NCBI GenBank assembly: GCA_015661865.1
Contig: DQVG01000100.1
Coordinates: forward strand, 1-13,998
Direction of reading: 5' to 3'
DNA: 13,998 bases
Origin: Desulfurobacteriaceae bacterium
GTDB lineage: Bacteria; Aquificota; Aquificia; Desulfurobacteriales; DQVG01
A program made the position numbers and the translations under genes. Shown piece by piece: positions 6,889 to 13,844 of this stretch. The first letter of the stretch is position 1; every line of letters begins with the position of its first letter. Under the pieces are notes generated by a model that did not search any database, was not told the origin of the DNA, and saw only the letters and a program-made list of their open reading frames with translations.

Positions 6889-8304
6889 ATGTTTAAAGAT
6901 TTAAATGAAAATTTCTTAAAAGTAAATCAAATTTTACCTTATAAAGAAGATGAAAATTACATATATATATATTCTCCAAAAACTCCAGATGGTGAAGTAA
7001 TTTCTTATTTAGAGCTTAAATTTAAAAAGAAAATTAAGGTAACCATTATAGATAAAAATAAATTTGAAAAACTTTTTCTTGAAAAAATTTTAAATCAAGA
7101 AGTTATTATTGAAGAGGATAAAGAAGAGGAATATGTAAAAGGACCTATAGTAGAGCTGATAAATAATATATTAGATCTAGCTATTAGCCATAAAGCTAGT
7201 GATATTCATTTTGAACCATTTGAAAAATTTATGAAAATAAGAATTAGAGTAGACGGAGTTTTACATACGATAAGGAAAATCCCAAAAAACGAAGAATCCC
7301 AAATAATTACTCGTTTAAAAATAATGGCTAAACTAGATATTGCTCAAAAACGTTTGCCTCAAGATGGAAAAATTGTTTATCAAAAAAATGGTAAAAAGGT
7401 AGATATTCGAGTTTCCACTTTACCTACCGTATATGGAGAAAGGGCTGTTTTAAGACTTTTATATAAAACTTCTGCTTTAATTTCTTTTGATAAGCTTGGA
7501 ATGCCAAAAGTATTTGAAGAAAAAATAAGAAAAATTATAAAAAGTCCATATGGAATGATTTTAAATACGGGACCTACAGGAAGTGGAAAAACAACAACTT
7601 TATATGCTTTTTTAAATGAAATTAAGGGAGAAGATAAAAATATTATTACTGTAGAAGATCCCGTAGAATATCAAATAGAAGGCATAAATCAAGTAGAAGT
7701 TAAAAGTGAAATAGGATTTACTTTTGAAAAAGCTTTAAGAAGTATTTTAAGACAAGACCCCGATATAATCATGATTGGGGAAATAAGGGATAAAGAAAGT
7801 GCTAAAATAGCAACTCGAGCAGCTATTACAGGTCATTTAGTGCTTTCTACTTTGCATACAAATACAGCTTTAGAGGTTATTTTAAGACTTAGAGATTTAG
7901 GGATAGAAGATTATATGATATCTTCAGCTTTAATTTTATCTATTTCTCAAAGACTAGTTAGAAAACTTTGTCCATATTGTAAAGAAAAATATGCTCCTTC
8001 TTTGGAAGAATTAAATTTGCTTTTTCCGAAGGAAAAATTAGATAATTTAAAAAATATCAAATTATATAAACCAAGAGGTTGTGAAAAGTGCCTAAACACT
8101 GGATACCTAGGAAGAACCGCTGTTTATGAGTTTCTATTTTTTGATGATAAAATAAAACATATGATAGCTTCAAAAGAATCTCTTTCAAAAATAAAAGATT
8201 ATGCTCTTAAAAGTAATTTATATTATCCTCTAAAACTAGATGTTCAAGAAAAAGTATTAAGAGGCATAACTTCTATAAAAGAAGGTATAAAGGTATTGGT
8301 ATAA
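6889..8304 (+). CDS. Type II secretion / type IV pilus assembly ATPase (GspE/PilB family)
   Basis: This cytoplasmic hexameric ATPase would power assembly of a pilus or pseudopilus. In its 471 residues I see an N2 domain (about 80-200; SHKASDIHFEP and the RIRVDGVLH strand), Walker A GPTGSGKT (228-235), an Asp box VEDPVEYQIEGINQ, Walker B IIMIGEIRD (293-301), a His box around GHLVLSTLHTN, and a zinc finger from Cys361, Cys364, Cys398 and Cys401. The intact tetracysteine marks the GspE/PilB assembly branch, not the PilT retraction branch. The N-terminal domain is short (~80 residues), closer to GspE than to full PilB. No other secretin, pilin or GspF-type gene is in view. A GAGG sits about 8 bases before the ATG, inside the divergent rlpA. 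The next gene starts 1 base after its stop. Confidence 0.92.
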   Translation: MFKDLNENFLKVNQILPYKEDENYIYIYSPKTPDGEVISYLELKFKKKIKVTIIDKNKFEKLFLEKILNQEVIIEEDKEEEYVKGPIVELINNILDLAISHKASDIHFEPFEKFMKIRIRVDGVLHTIRKIPKNEESQIITRLKIMAKLDIAQKRLPQDGKIVYQKNGKKVDIRVSTLPTVYGERAVLRLLYKTSALISFDKLGMPKVFEEKIRKIIKSPYGMILNTGPTGSGKTTTLYAFLNEIKGEDKNIITVEDPVEYQIEGINQVEVKSEIGFTFEKALRSILRQDPDIIMIGEIRDKESAKIATRAAITGHLVLSTLHTNTALEVILRLRDLGIEDYMISSALILSISQRLVRKLCPYCKEKYAPSLEELNLLFPKEKLDNLKNIKLYKPRGCEKCLNTGYLGRTAVYEFLFFDDKIKHMIASKESLSKIKDYALKSNLYYPLKLDVQEKVLRGITSIKEGIKVLV

Positions 8305-8305
8305 G

Positions 8306-9436
8306 ATGTTATCTCAAGATTTATTTTTTAATTTAAAGGAAATATATTTTTTTAAATATATTTTCATTTTCTTTCTTTCATTTTCCACATGTTTATTTAT
8401 TATATATATATCTAAAAAGTATCCAAGTTTCTTAGACAAAAATTTTAAAGGATATCAAAAATATCATACATTTCCTACACCTAGATTAGGTGGAGTAGGT
8501 ATATATATTTCTAGCTTTATTGGACTAATATCTAGCAGTATATTTTTAAAACTTATGTTTTCATCTTTTCCAGCTTTTATAGCCGGGATTTTTAGCGATA
8601 TTAATAAAGAGCTTTCTCCAAAAGTTAGAATTCTACTTATTTCTATTTCTGCCCTTTTAGGAATATTTCTAACTGATTTATATGTTAATAATTTAGATTT
8701 TATAACTTTAAATAAATTTTTAGGAATTTTTCTAACTTTTATAGGTATTTTAGGATTTACAAATGCCATTAATATAATCGATGGATTTAATGGACTAGCT
8801 AGTGGTTTTAGCTTAATTGCTCTTTTAAACTTCCTTTTTACAGCTTTCTTTTATAATAATATATTTTTAATGGATATTATTAGCATTTTTATTTTTTCCA
8901 TTTTAGGTTTTTTCATTTTAAATTTCCCCTTTGGACTAATATTTTTAGGAGATGGAGGAGCATATTTTTTAGGATATATGTTTTCATTTTTATGTATTTT
9001 TATAAAAAATCTTTTGCCTCAGGTAAGTGCTCTTTATCCTTTTTTAGTTTTAATTTATCCTATATATGAAGTAATTTTTTCTATTTATAGAAAAATAAAA
9101 AGAAAAACATCTCCTTTTAAACCTGATACTTATCATTTCCATATGCTGGTTTATAAAGCTATAAAGAAATTCCTAAGAAGAAGATATACAAAAAATTTTA
9201 GTAAAGAAAATACATTATACTTTTTGAAATATTATAAAAATATAAAAGAAAAGATAAATTTTCTTGCAAATCCCTTAACCAGCATATTTATATTTTTATG
9301 GATTTTACCTTTTCAAATTTTAGCTTTCTTATTTAAAAACCATCCCCCTATTCTTTTTATGTGTAGTTTGTTATTTATTTTTTACTATAATCTTACTTAT
9401 AAAATTTTAGTTATGTATTTAAAAAATAAAATTTAA
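8306..9436 (+). CDS. Polyprenyl-phosphate sugar-1-phosphate transferase, MraY/WecA superfamily (GT4-type)
   Basis: Family members move a sugar phosphate from a UDP-sugar to undecaprenyl phosphate at the inner membrane, starting O-antigen, teichoic acid or glycan synthesis. The 376 residues form about ten hydrophobic segments. Landmarks: PTPRLGG (57-63), GIFSDI (94-99) at the usual Asp-Asp site, NAINIIDGFNGL (153-164), FLGDGGA (213-219) with Asp216, and PDTYHFHML (273-281) at the His-rich cytoplasmic loop. The first aspartate of the DD pair is Ser97 here, and the HxHH motif reads HFHM. Both resemble a WecA-like subgroup with ED and HLHM rather than true MraY, so this is not the essential peptidoglycan enzyme. 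It starts 1 base after the GspE-like stop without a separate promoter and is followed 15 bases later by the ExbB-like gene. The substrate cannot be told. Confidence 0.82.
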   Translation: MLSQDLFFNLKEIYFFKYIFIFFLSFSTCLFIIYISKKYPSFLDKNFKGYQKYHTFPTPRLGGVGIYISSFIGLISSSIFLKLMFSSFPAFIAGIFSDINKELSPKVRILLISISALLGIFLTDLYVNNLDFITLNKFLGIFLTFIGILGFTNAINIIDGFNGLASGFSLIALLNFLFTAFFYNNIFLMDIISIFIFSILGFFILNFPFGLIFLGDGGAYFLGYMFSFLCIFIKNLLPQVSALYPFLVLIYPIYEVIFSIYRKIKRKTSPFKPDTYHFHMLVYKAIKKFLRRRYTKNFSKENTLYFLKYYKNIKEKINFLANPLTSIFIFLWILPFQILAFLFKNHPPILFMCSLLFIFYYNLTYKILVMYLKNKI

Positions 9437-9451
9437 TCCTGGAGGACTATA

Positions 9452-9937
9452 ATGGAATTTTCAATACAATATCCTATTTTACATAAGTTAATATTTTACA
9501 TTCTTGGATTTTTATTTTTTATAACTGTAGCTGTTGCCGTTTCAAAATTTTTATCTTTAATTCAAGCTCAAGGTTATCTTTATAAATTAATTTCAGATAT
9601 AAAAAATAATTTTATATCTCCAGAAGCAGCATACTATGATTTAGAAGACTATTTAAATTCAAAACTTTGGCTTTTAGGATTATGTGCCACGTTAGGACCT
9701 TTATTTGGTTTACTTGGAACTATATTTGGAATTATGATGTCTTTTCATACTTTAGCTCAAAAAGGGACTTCAGATATTACTGAGGTAAGTAAAGGTATTG
9801 CAGATGCTTTATTAGCTACAGCTGAAGGGATAGGAGTTTCCGTTTTAGCATTAACTTTTTACTATTTATTGAAAGCAAAAGCCGATAAAATTAAAAATAA
9901 ATTTAAAAAGGAGATTTCAAATTTAAAGAGAGTTTAA
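9452..9937 (+). CDS. Small MotA/TolQ/ExbB-family proton channel protein
   Basis: ExbB/TolQ/MotA proteins form a pentameric inner-membrane ring that uses the proton gradient to drive TonB, Tol or similar envelope work. This protein is short at 161 residues (ExbB and TolQ usually exceed 220). It has three membrane spans (about 12-34, 73-98, 115-142), almost no N-terminal extension and a reduced cytoplasmic loop. The core is GLCATLGPLFGLLGTIFGIM and then ADALLATAEGIGVSVLAL. Thr90 and Thr123 keep the 33-residue spacing of the two channel threonines of E. coli ExbB (148 and 181), and Asp118 stands at the position of its Glu176. No ExbD/TolR-type partner, which supplies the essential aspartate, is beside it. 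A TGGAGG ribosome site precedes the ATG, and lspA starts on the next base after the stop. Confidence 0.85.
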   Translation: MEFSIQYPILHKLIFYILGFLFFITVAVAVSKFLSLIQAQGYLYKLISDIKNNFISPEAAYYDLEDYLNSKLWLLGLCATLGPLFGLLGTIFGIMMSFHTLAQKGTSDITEVSKGIADALLATAEGIGVSVLALTFYYLLKAKADKIKNKFKKEISNLKRV

Positions 9938-10372
9938 ATGAGAATTTACATTATTTTATTATTTTTATTTTTTCTAGACATACTTTCAAAGCTATATTTT
10001 TTTATAAATAAACCTAATATTAAAGTTTTTTCCTTTTTAAATTTAAAATTTTCCCAAAATTTAGGTGTAGCCTTTTCACTTTTTGAAGGATATAAATTAG
10101 TAACAATTTTTATTCCCTCTATCGTTCTTCTTTTTATTTTATATTCCTTTATAAAAGAAAAAATATATATAAAAAAATTTAGTTTAGGCTTAATATTAAT
10201 AGGAGGAATTTCTAATTTACTTGAAAGAATTTTTATTGGAAAAGTAACTGATTTTATAGATTTTCATATAAAAAATTATCATTATCCAACTTTTAATTTA
10301 GCTGATGTATATATTACTTTAGGAATAATTCTTTATCTATATTTGCATATAAAACAATCACCAAAAAAGTAA
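9938..10372 (+). CDS. lspA: Lipoprotein signal peptidase (signal peptidase II)
   Basis: LspA is the inner-membrane aspartyl protease that removes signal peptides from diacylglyceryl-modified prolipoproteins. All landmark motifs are present in 144 residues with four hydrophobic spans: LDILSK (13-18), NLGVAFS (41-47), GGISNLLER (89-97), VTDFIDF (103-109, with the likely catalytic Asp105) and FNLADV (119-124, catalytic Asp123). The ATG directly follows the TAA of the ExbB-like gene, so translation is probably coupled. It closes the four-gene envelope set, with no obvious hairpin after it. The divergent RlpA-like protein has a candidate lipobox and could be one of its substrates. Confidence 0.95.
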   Translation: MRIYIILLFLFFLDILSKLYFFINKPNIKVFSFLNLKFSQNLGVAFSLFEGYKLVTIFIPSIVLLFILYSFIKEKIYIKKFSLGLILIGGISNLLERIFIGKVTDFIDFHIKNYHYPTFNLADVYITLGIILYLYLHIKQSPKK

Positions 10373-10427
10373 TTACATAAAAACAAGTAACTTTCCTATC
10401 TTAAACAAACATAGTTTTTTAAATATT

Positions 10428-10455
10428 TTGCAATTTTTATTTTTCCTTTTATATT
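10428..10455 (+). promoter_or_regulatory. Weak promoter candidate upstream of the rluD-family gene
   Basis: In the 166-base AT-rich gap between lspA and the pseudouridine synthase, TTGCAA (10428-10433) and TATATT (10450-10455) stand 16 bases apart, about 80 bases before the start codon. The gap has no other recognisable feature. Chance matches are common in DNA this AT-rich. Confidence 0.3.
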
Positions 10456-10527
10456 CTATTTTAAATAAAGTTTCATAGTTTTTTTGAATAAATTTCTTAA
10501 ATTTAAAATATTTTTTTATAAAATTAG

Positions 10528-10533
10528 TGGAGG
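10528..10533 (+). promoter_or_regulatory. Ribosome binding site fixing the pseudouridine synthase start
   Basis: TGGAGG lies 5 bases before the ATG at 10539. An in-frame GTG at 10527 overlaps this site and has none of its own, so the ATG is the start. Confidence 0.85.
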
Positions 10534-10538
10534 TTTTT

Positions 10539-11612
10539 ATGAAAAAATTGATTATTGATAAGAATTTTTCTGGAAAGAGATTAGATATGGTCTTAAGTAA
10601 ATTAGAAAATTTATCAAGAAAGCAAATTCAAGATTTGATAAAAGAAGGAAAGGTTTTAGTAAATAATACTAAAAAAAAATCTTCTTATAAACTAAAAGAA
10701 GGTGATGTAATAACTTATTGTTTAGCCTTACCAGAAACCTTATCTTTAGAACCGAAAGAATCAAATTTAGATATTATATTTGAAGATAAGGACATACTTG
10801 TTATTAATAAACCCTTTAGTTTGGTTGTTCATCCTGCTCCAGGTCATGTAGGGGATACTCTTTTAAACTATATTTTATTTCACTTTAAGAAAAAAGGGTT
10901 AACCTTGGAAAATTTTTTAAATGAATTTTCTTCTAAAAAATATTTTGACAAAGAAGAATTAAAAAAAGCTAATGTCTCTTCTATTTTAAGACCTGGAATA
11001 GTTCATAGATTAGATAAAAATACTGCCGGAATTTTGGTAGTAGCTAAAAATAGGGAAAGTCATAATATTCTTACCAAATTTTTCCAAGAGAAAAAAGTAA
11101 AAAAACACTATATTGCTTTTTGTTATGGAGTTATTCCTGAAAATTTTTCTAAAACTTTTAAATATAAAGATAAAGAATATAAAGTTGTTTTTAAAAACGG
11201 AAAAGGAATCATAAATTTACCTATTGGTAGGGAAGACTATAATCGTTTAAAGTTTTCTTATAAATCTTCTAATTCAAAAGAAGCTATTACTATTGTTAAA
11301 TTGTTAAAAACATATCCAAAATACAACATTAGTATAGTTGAATGTGAACTTATTACCGGAAGAACTCATCAAATAAGAAGCCATTTATCTTCGTTAGGTT
11401 TTCCAATTTTAAATGATGAACTTTATGGATTTAAATTAGAAAAAATAGAAAATGAAACCTTAAAAAATTTTTTAAAAACTTACAAAGACAAAATGCATGC
11501 TTTGTGTGCTTATAAATTAGAATTACCCCATCCAAAAAAGAAAAATATTTTAAAATTTGAAATAGATCTTCCTGAAGAAATGAAAAATATTCAAAAAATT
11601 TTGGAAAGTTAA
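10539..11612 (+). CDS. rluD: RluA/RluD-family 23S rRNA pseudouridine synthase
   Basis: The enzyme isomerises uridines in rRNA; RluD modifies helix 69 of 23S rRNA. The 357 residues start with an S4 RNA-binding domain (about 10-62; GKRLDMVLSK through LVNNTKKKSSYKLKEGD). The catalytic domain follows with DILVINKPFSLVVHPAPGH, the active-site loop GIVHRLDKNTAGILVVAK with nucleophile Asp159, and TGRTHQIRSHLSSLGFPILNDELYG. S4 plus this domain favours RluD over RluA. Compared with E. coli RluD (326 aa) there are two extra Lys/Phe-rich stretches: about 30 residues between DTLLN and RPGIVHRLD (roughly 105-150), and a shorter one around NFSKTFKYKDKEYK. The exact target site is inferred. It stands alone between lspA and the converging tmRNA. 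Confidence 0.88.
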   Translation: MKKLIIDKNFSGKRLDMVLSKLENLSRKQIQDLIKEGKVLVNNTKKKSSYKLKEGDVITYCLALPETLSLEPKESNLDIIFEDKDILVINKPFSLVVHPAPGHVGDTLLNYILFHFKKKGLTLENFLNEFSSKKYFDKEELKKANVSSILRPGIVHRLDKNTAGILVVAKNRESHNILTKFFQEKKVKKHYIAFCYGVIPENFSKTFKYKDKEYKVVFKNGKGIINLPIGREDYNRLKFSYKSSNSKEAITIVKLLKTYPKYNISIVECELITGRTHQIRSHLSSLGFPILNDELYGFKLEKIENETLKNFLKTYKDKMHALCAYKLELPHPKKKNILKFEIDLPEEMKNIQKILES

Positions 11613-11670
11613 TTTTAAAATGGTAAAGATAACAGAAAATCCCAAGCTTTCTGAATATCACATTTTATTA

Positions 11671-11697
11671 ATTCTTTAAATATAAAATTTAAAGAAT
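11671..11697. terminator. AT-only inverted repeat between rluD-family gene and tmRNA; possible weak terminator
   Basis: ATTCTTTAAAT (11671-11681) and ATTTAAAGAAT (11687-11697) are perfect inverted copies with a 5-base spacer. They lie 58 bases after the pseudouridine synthase stop and 28 bases past the tmRNA 3' end, between converging genes. The stem is almost all A/T and no strict T run follows, so stability at high temperature would be low. It may instead be a binding site or an RNA-processing signal. Confidence 0.4.
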
Positions 11698-11724
11698 ATA
11701 AGAAAGGTAAGTCATTAATAAAAA

Positions 11725-12088
11725 TGGTGGAGGTGGCGGGAATCGAACCCGCTTCCGAGAACGCGAGCCGCTAAGCTTCTACAGGCTTAGCCCACGGTTT
11801 TGTTTTATCCCTTTCCGACGCCCCGTGGGCCGGCTTCGGAAAGGGATGTGCCCTTAATATTTCGCTCATGCTGCCGGGCACAAACCAGCATGAGCTAGGG
11901 GGTTACCTGTCACGCCCTCTTAGAGCCACCCCCAAGCTCTAAGAGGACGTCGCGGCGCACTTACTCTTATGCCGCGAGAGCTAATTCTTCTTCGGCAGTT
12001 GTTTTTCTGCCACCATTTTTACGGTTTGGTGGCGAACCCGGCCTGCCGCTTAGCGGCCCATCGTTCCCGTCGAACCCACATCACCCCC
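11725..12088 (-). ncRNA. ssrA: Transfer-messenger RNA (tmRNA)
   Basis: tmRNA rescues stalled ribosomes and tags the unfinished protein for destruction. On the - strand the 364-nt gene starts GGGGGTGATGTGGGTTCGACGG and ends CCACCTCCACCA. The ends form a 7-bp alanine-type acceptor stem with a G-U at the third pair (alanyl-tRNA synthetase identity), and the T-arm reads GGGTTCGATTCCC. CCA is encoded. The pseudoknot-1 stem GCCACCA/TGGTGGC is followed by a 12-base A-rich linker and then the tag frame (11967-11996): GCC GAA GAA GAA TTA GCT CTC GCG GCA TAA, giving AEEELALAA after the charged alanine. A second in-frame TAA follows one codon later. Long GC-rich stems (CTCTTAGAGC with GCTCTAAGAG; CCCTTTCCGA with TCGGAAAGGG) make up the downstream pseudoknots. 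SmpB is not in the window. Confidence 0.96.
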
Positions 12089-12105
12089 TTATTTCTTCCA
12101 ATTTA

Positions 12106-12135
12106 TATATATATAACCTACTTTGATTTTGTCAA
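12106..12135 (-). promoter_or_regulatory. Promoter of tmRNA
   Basis: On the - strand, a perfect TTGACA (12130-12135) is followed by TATATA at 12106-12111 (18-base spacer) or 12108-12113 (16-base spacer). The mature RNA begins about 18-20 bases further on, leaving room for a short leader that RNase P would remove. Confidence 0.75.
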
Positions 12136-12172
12136 GTTAAGAAATATTTAAATGAGTTTTATATATTTTAGA

Positions 12173-12200
12173 AAGTAACTTTTAAATATATAATTTACTT
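12173..12200 (+). promoter_or_regulatory. -10 element and flanking inverted repeat before the permease gene
   Basis: A perfect TATAAT occurs at 12189-12194, about 44 bases before the permease ATG. No good -35 lies at the normal distance upstream. AAGTAA (12173-12178) and TTACTT (12195-12200) are inverted around it with 16 bases between them and might be an operator. Support is modest because the region is almost pure A/T. Confidence 0.35.
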
Positions 12201-12237
12201 AAATAATTTAAATAAAAACCAATTAGAGGTACTAATT

Positions 12238-12891
12238 ATGGAATTTTTTTCTAATTTAATACAAATTATGCCTCAACTTTTAAAAGGAGCTCTTGTTACT
12301 ATAAAAATAACAATTGCCTCGATATTTTTTGGAACAATTGGTGGAACAATTATTGGAGTAGCCCGAACATCTTCTAATCCTATGCTTAAAATTCCAGCTA
12401 CCATTTATGTAGATGTTATAAGAGGAACCCCTTTACTTTTACAAATATATGTAGTATATTATGGACTTCCGAGCATAGGTATTAATCTACCTGCTATGGC
12501 AGCAGGTATTACTGCCCTATCAATCAACTCTGCAGCTTATGTGGGTGAAATTATAAGAGCAGGGATTCAAAGTATTCATAAAGGTCAGCTTGAGGCAGCT
12601 TATGCTCATGGGATGAATTATTTTCAAGCTATGAGATATATAATACTTCCTCAAGCGTTTAAGATAGTTTTACCAGCTTTAGCTAATGAATTTATTGCTT
12701 TATTAAAAGATTCCTCTTTGGTTTCTATAATAGCTATAACCGAGCTCATTAGAACCGCAAAAGAAATATATGTTCAAACCTTTGATCCTTGGACTCCTTA
12801 TATAGGGGCAGGTCTTATTTACTTGGCAATGACTTTACCTATAAGTAAAATCACAGAAAAAATTAGAGGAAAAATGGTAGGAAATCTTTAG
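12238..12891 (+). CDS. Polar amino-acid ABC transporter permease (HisM/GlnP family)
   Basis: This is an inner-membrane channel subunit of an importer for polar amino acids. Its 217 residues hold about five membrane spans. Family signatures are RGTPLLLQIYVVYYGLP, SAAYVGEIIRAGIQSI, and the cytoplasmic EAA loop, which contacts the ATPase: GQLEAAYAHGM with Glu119-Ala120-Ala121, continuing into RYIILPQA. FIALLKDSSLVSIIAITEL follows, as in HisM/GlnP-type proteins. An AGAGG ribosome site lies about 8 bases before the ATG. The gene is alone on its strand and converges on the solute-binding protein gene. No ATP-binding subunit is within the window. The exact amino acid cannot be read from the sequence. 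Confidence 0.92.
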   Translation: MEFFSNLIQIMPQLLKGALVTIKITIASIFFGTIGGTIIGVARTSSNPMLKIPATIYVDVIRGTPLLLQIYVVYYGLPSIGINLPAMAAGITALSINSAAYVGEIIRAGIQSIHKGQLEAAYAHGMNYFQAMRYIILPQAFKIVLPALANEFIALLKDSSLVSIIAITELIRTAKEIYVQTFDPWTPYIGAGLIYLAMTLPISKITEKIRGKMVGNL

Positions 12892-12920
12892 TCTCTAGAC
12901 ATAAAAAAATAGAATAAAGG

Positions 12921-12938
12921 AAGGGGGATATCCCCCTT
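12921..12938. terminator. Palindromic bidirectional terminator between permease and binding protein
   Basis: AAGGGGG (12921-12927) and CCCCCTT (12932-12938) form a perfect stem with an ATAT loop, overlapping the last base or so of the binding-protein stop codon. T-rich sequence follows on both strands (TTTATTCTATTTTTTT on -, a weaker TTATTT on +), so it can end both converging transcripts. Confidence 0.8.
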
Positions 12939-13726
12939 TATTTAAGATCTTCTATTATTTCGTAGTACCAAGTTGGCTTTTTACCAAACCAACTTTCATA
13001 AATTTTGTCATACTCTCCATTTTTGTACATTTTTATAAGAGTTTCATCAATAGCTTTTTTCAAACCTTTATTATCCTTATTTATTGCTATTCCGTAGTAC
13101 TCCTTGGATAATCCATCTACGGCAACTTTTAAATTTGGATATTTTTTCACTGCCGTGTATGCTACTACATTATCAATTATAACCGCATCTAATCTACCCA
13201 ATCTTAAATCCATTATGGCATCTGGTCCAGTTTCATAAGTTTTCAAAACAAATGGATATTTTTTTTGTAATTTCTTTGCATATATGTCTCCTGTAGTTCC
13301 TATTTGGACTCCAACTTTTTTACCTTTAAGATCTTCTAAGGAATTAATATTAGAATCCTTTCTTACTAAAACTGTCTGACTAGCTTTAAAATATGGGATA
13401 GAAAAATCAACTTTTTTTGCTCTTTCGGGAGTTATTGTCATAGCTGAAATAATAAGATCACATTTACGGGTTAATAAAGCAGGGATAATTCCATCCCAAG
13501 CGGTATTTAAATATACAACTTTATATCCTAAATTCTCTGCGATTTTATTAAACAAATCTATATCAAAACCTTTTATTTTGCCATTTTCAATATATTCAAA
13601 AGGAGGATATGTTATATCTGAGCAAACGGTAAAAACCCCAGGTTTAATAGTTTTAAATTTATATGCAAAGACAAGAGAAAACATTAAATAAAAAGAAAAA
13701 AGAATTTTGGAAATTATATTTTTCAT
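12938..13726 (-). CDS. Periplasmic polar amino-acid-binding protein (SBP family 3)
   Basis: This is the solute-binding subunit of an amino-acid ABC importer, probably partner of the neighbouring permease. It has 262 residues. A signal peptide (MKNIISKILFSFYLMFSLVFA) has likely cleavage after Ala21 and no lipobox, so the protein is free in the periplasm. The mature part shows SDITYPPFEYIENGKIKGFD (36-55), WDGIIPALL, ISAMTITPERAKKVDFS with Arg102 at the position that binds the ligand carboxylate, LEDLKGKKVGVQIGTTGD (130-147), and DAVIIDN with Asp185 for the amino group. The ATG at 13726 has a GGAGGA site 7-8 bases upstream. A further in-frame ATG at 13804 overlaps the -35 element and is rejected. 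His/Arg/Gln/Glu specificity cannot be decided. Confidence 0.93.
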   Translation of the reverse strand: MKNIISKILFSFYLMFSLVFAYKFKTIKPGVFTVCSDITYPPFEYIENGKIKGFDIDLFNKIAENLGYKVVYLNTAWDGIIPALLTRKCDLIISAMTITPERAKKVDFSIPYFKASQTVLVRKDSNINSLEDLKGKKVGVQIGTTGDIYAKKLQKKYPFVLKTYETGPDAIMDLRLGRLDAVIIDNVVAYTAVKKYPNLKVAVDGLSKEYYGIAINKDNKGLKKAIDETLIKMYKNGEYDKIYESWFGKKPTWYYEIIEDLK

Positions 13727-13732
13727 GATAAA

Positions 13733-13738
13733 TCCTCC
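13733..13738 (-). promoter_or_regulatory. Ribosome binding site fixing the binding-protein start
   Basis: GGAGGA on the - strand lies 6 bases before the ATG at 13726, immediately ahead of a complete signal peptide. The upstream in-frame ATG at 13804 has no such site. Confidence 0.85.
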
Positions 13739-13775
13739 AAAAAGTTTATAGAAAAAAATTAGAATCCAAAATAAT

Positions 13776-13804
13776 ATTTTAAATTTTTGTATATGATCAG
13801 TCAA
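13776..13804 (-). promoter_or_regulatory. Promoter of the amino-acid-binding protein gene
   Basis: On the - strand, TTGACT (13799-13804) and TAAAAT (13776-13781) are separated by exactly 17 bases, about 50 bases before the chosen ATG. It lies between the tRNA-Asn 3' end and the gene, so the gene need not depend on tRNA read-through. Confidence 0.75.
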
Positions 13805-13844
13805 TATTGAAAATTTTATGGAGGGATAAGCTAAGAAGATAAAA

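Noticed and set aside
8464..8769. 101-residue frame antisense to the WecA-like gene
   Set aside because: The + strand frame has conserved membrane-enzyme motifs; the antisense has none.
10527..10538. GTG start for the pseudouridine synthase
   Set aside because: The GTG is part of the GTGGAGG ribosome site of the ATG at 10539.
11969..12151. 60-residue reading frame on + across the tmRNA
   Set aside because: It is the antisense of the tmRNA gene and its promoter; Arg/His/Pro-rich composition unlike any protein in the window.
13727..13804. N-terminal extension of the amino-acid-binding protein
   Set aside because: It would place the start codon on the -35 element and put a second hydrophobic stretch before a complete signal peptide; the ATG at 13726 has the good ribosome site.
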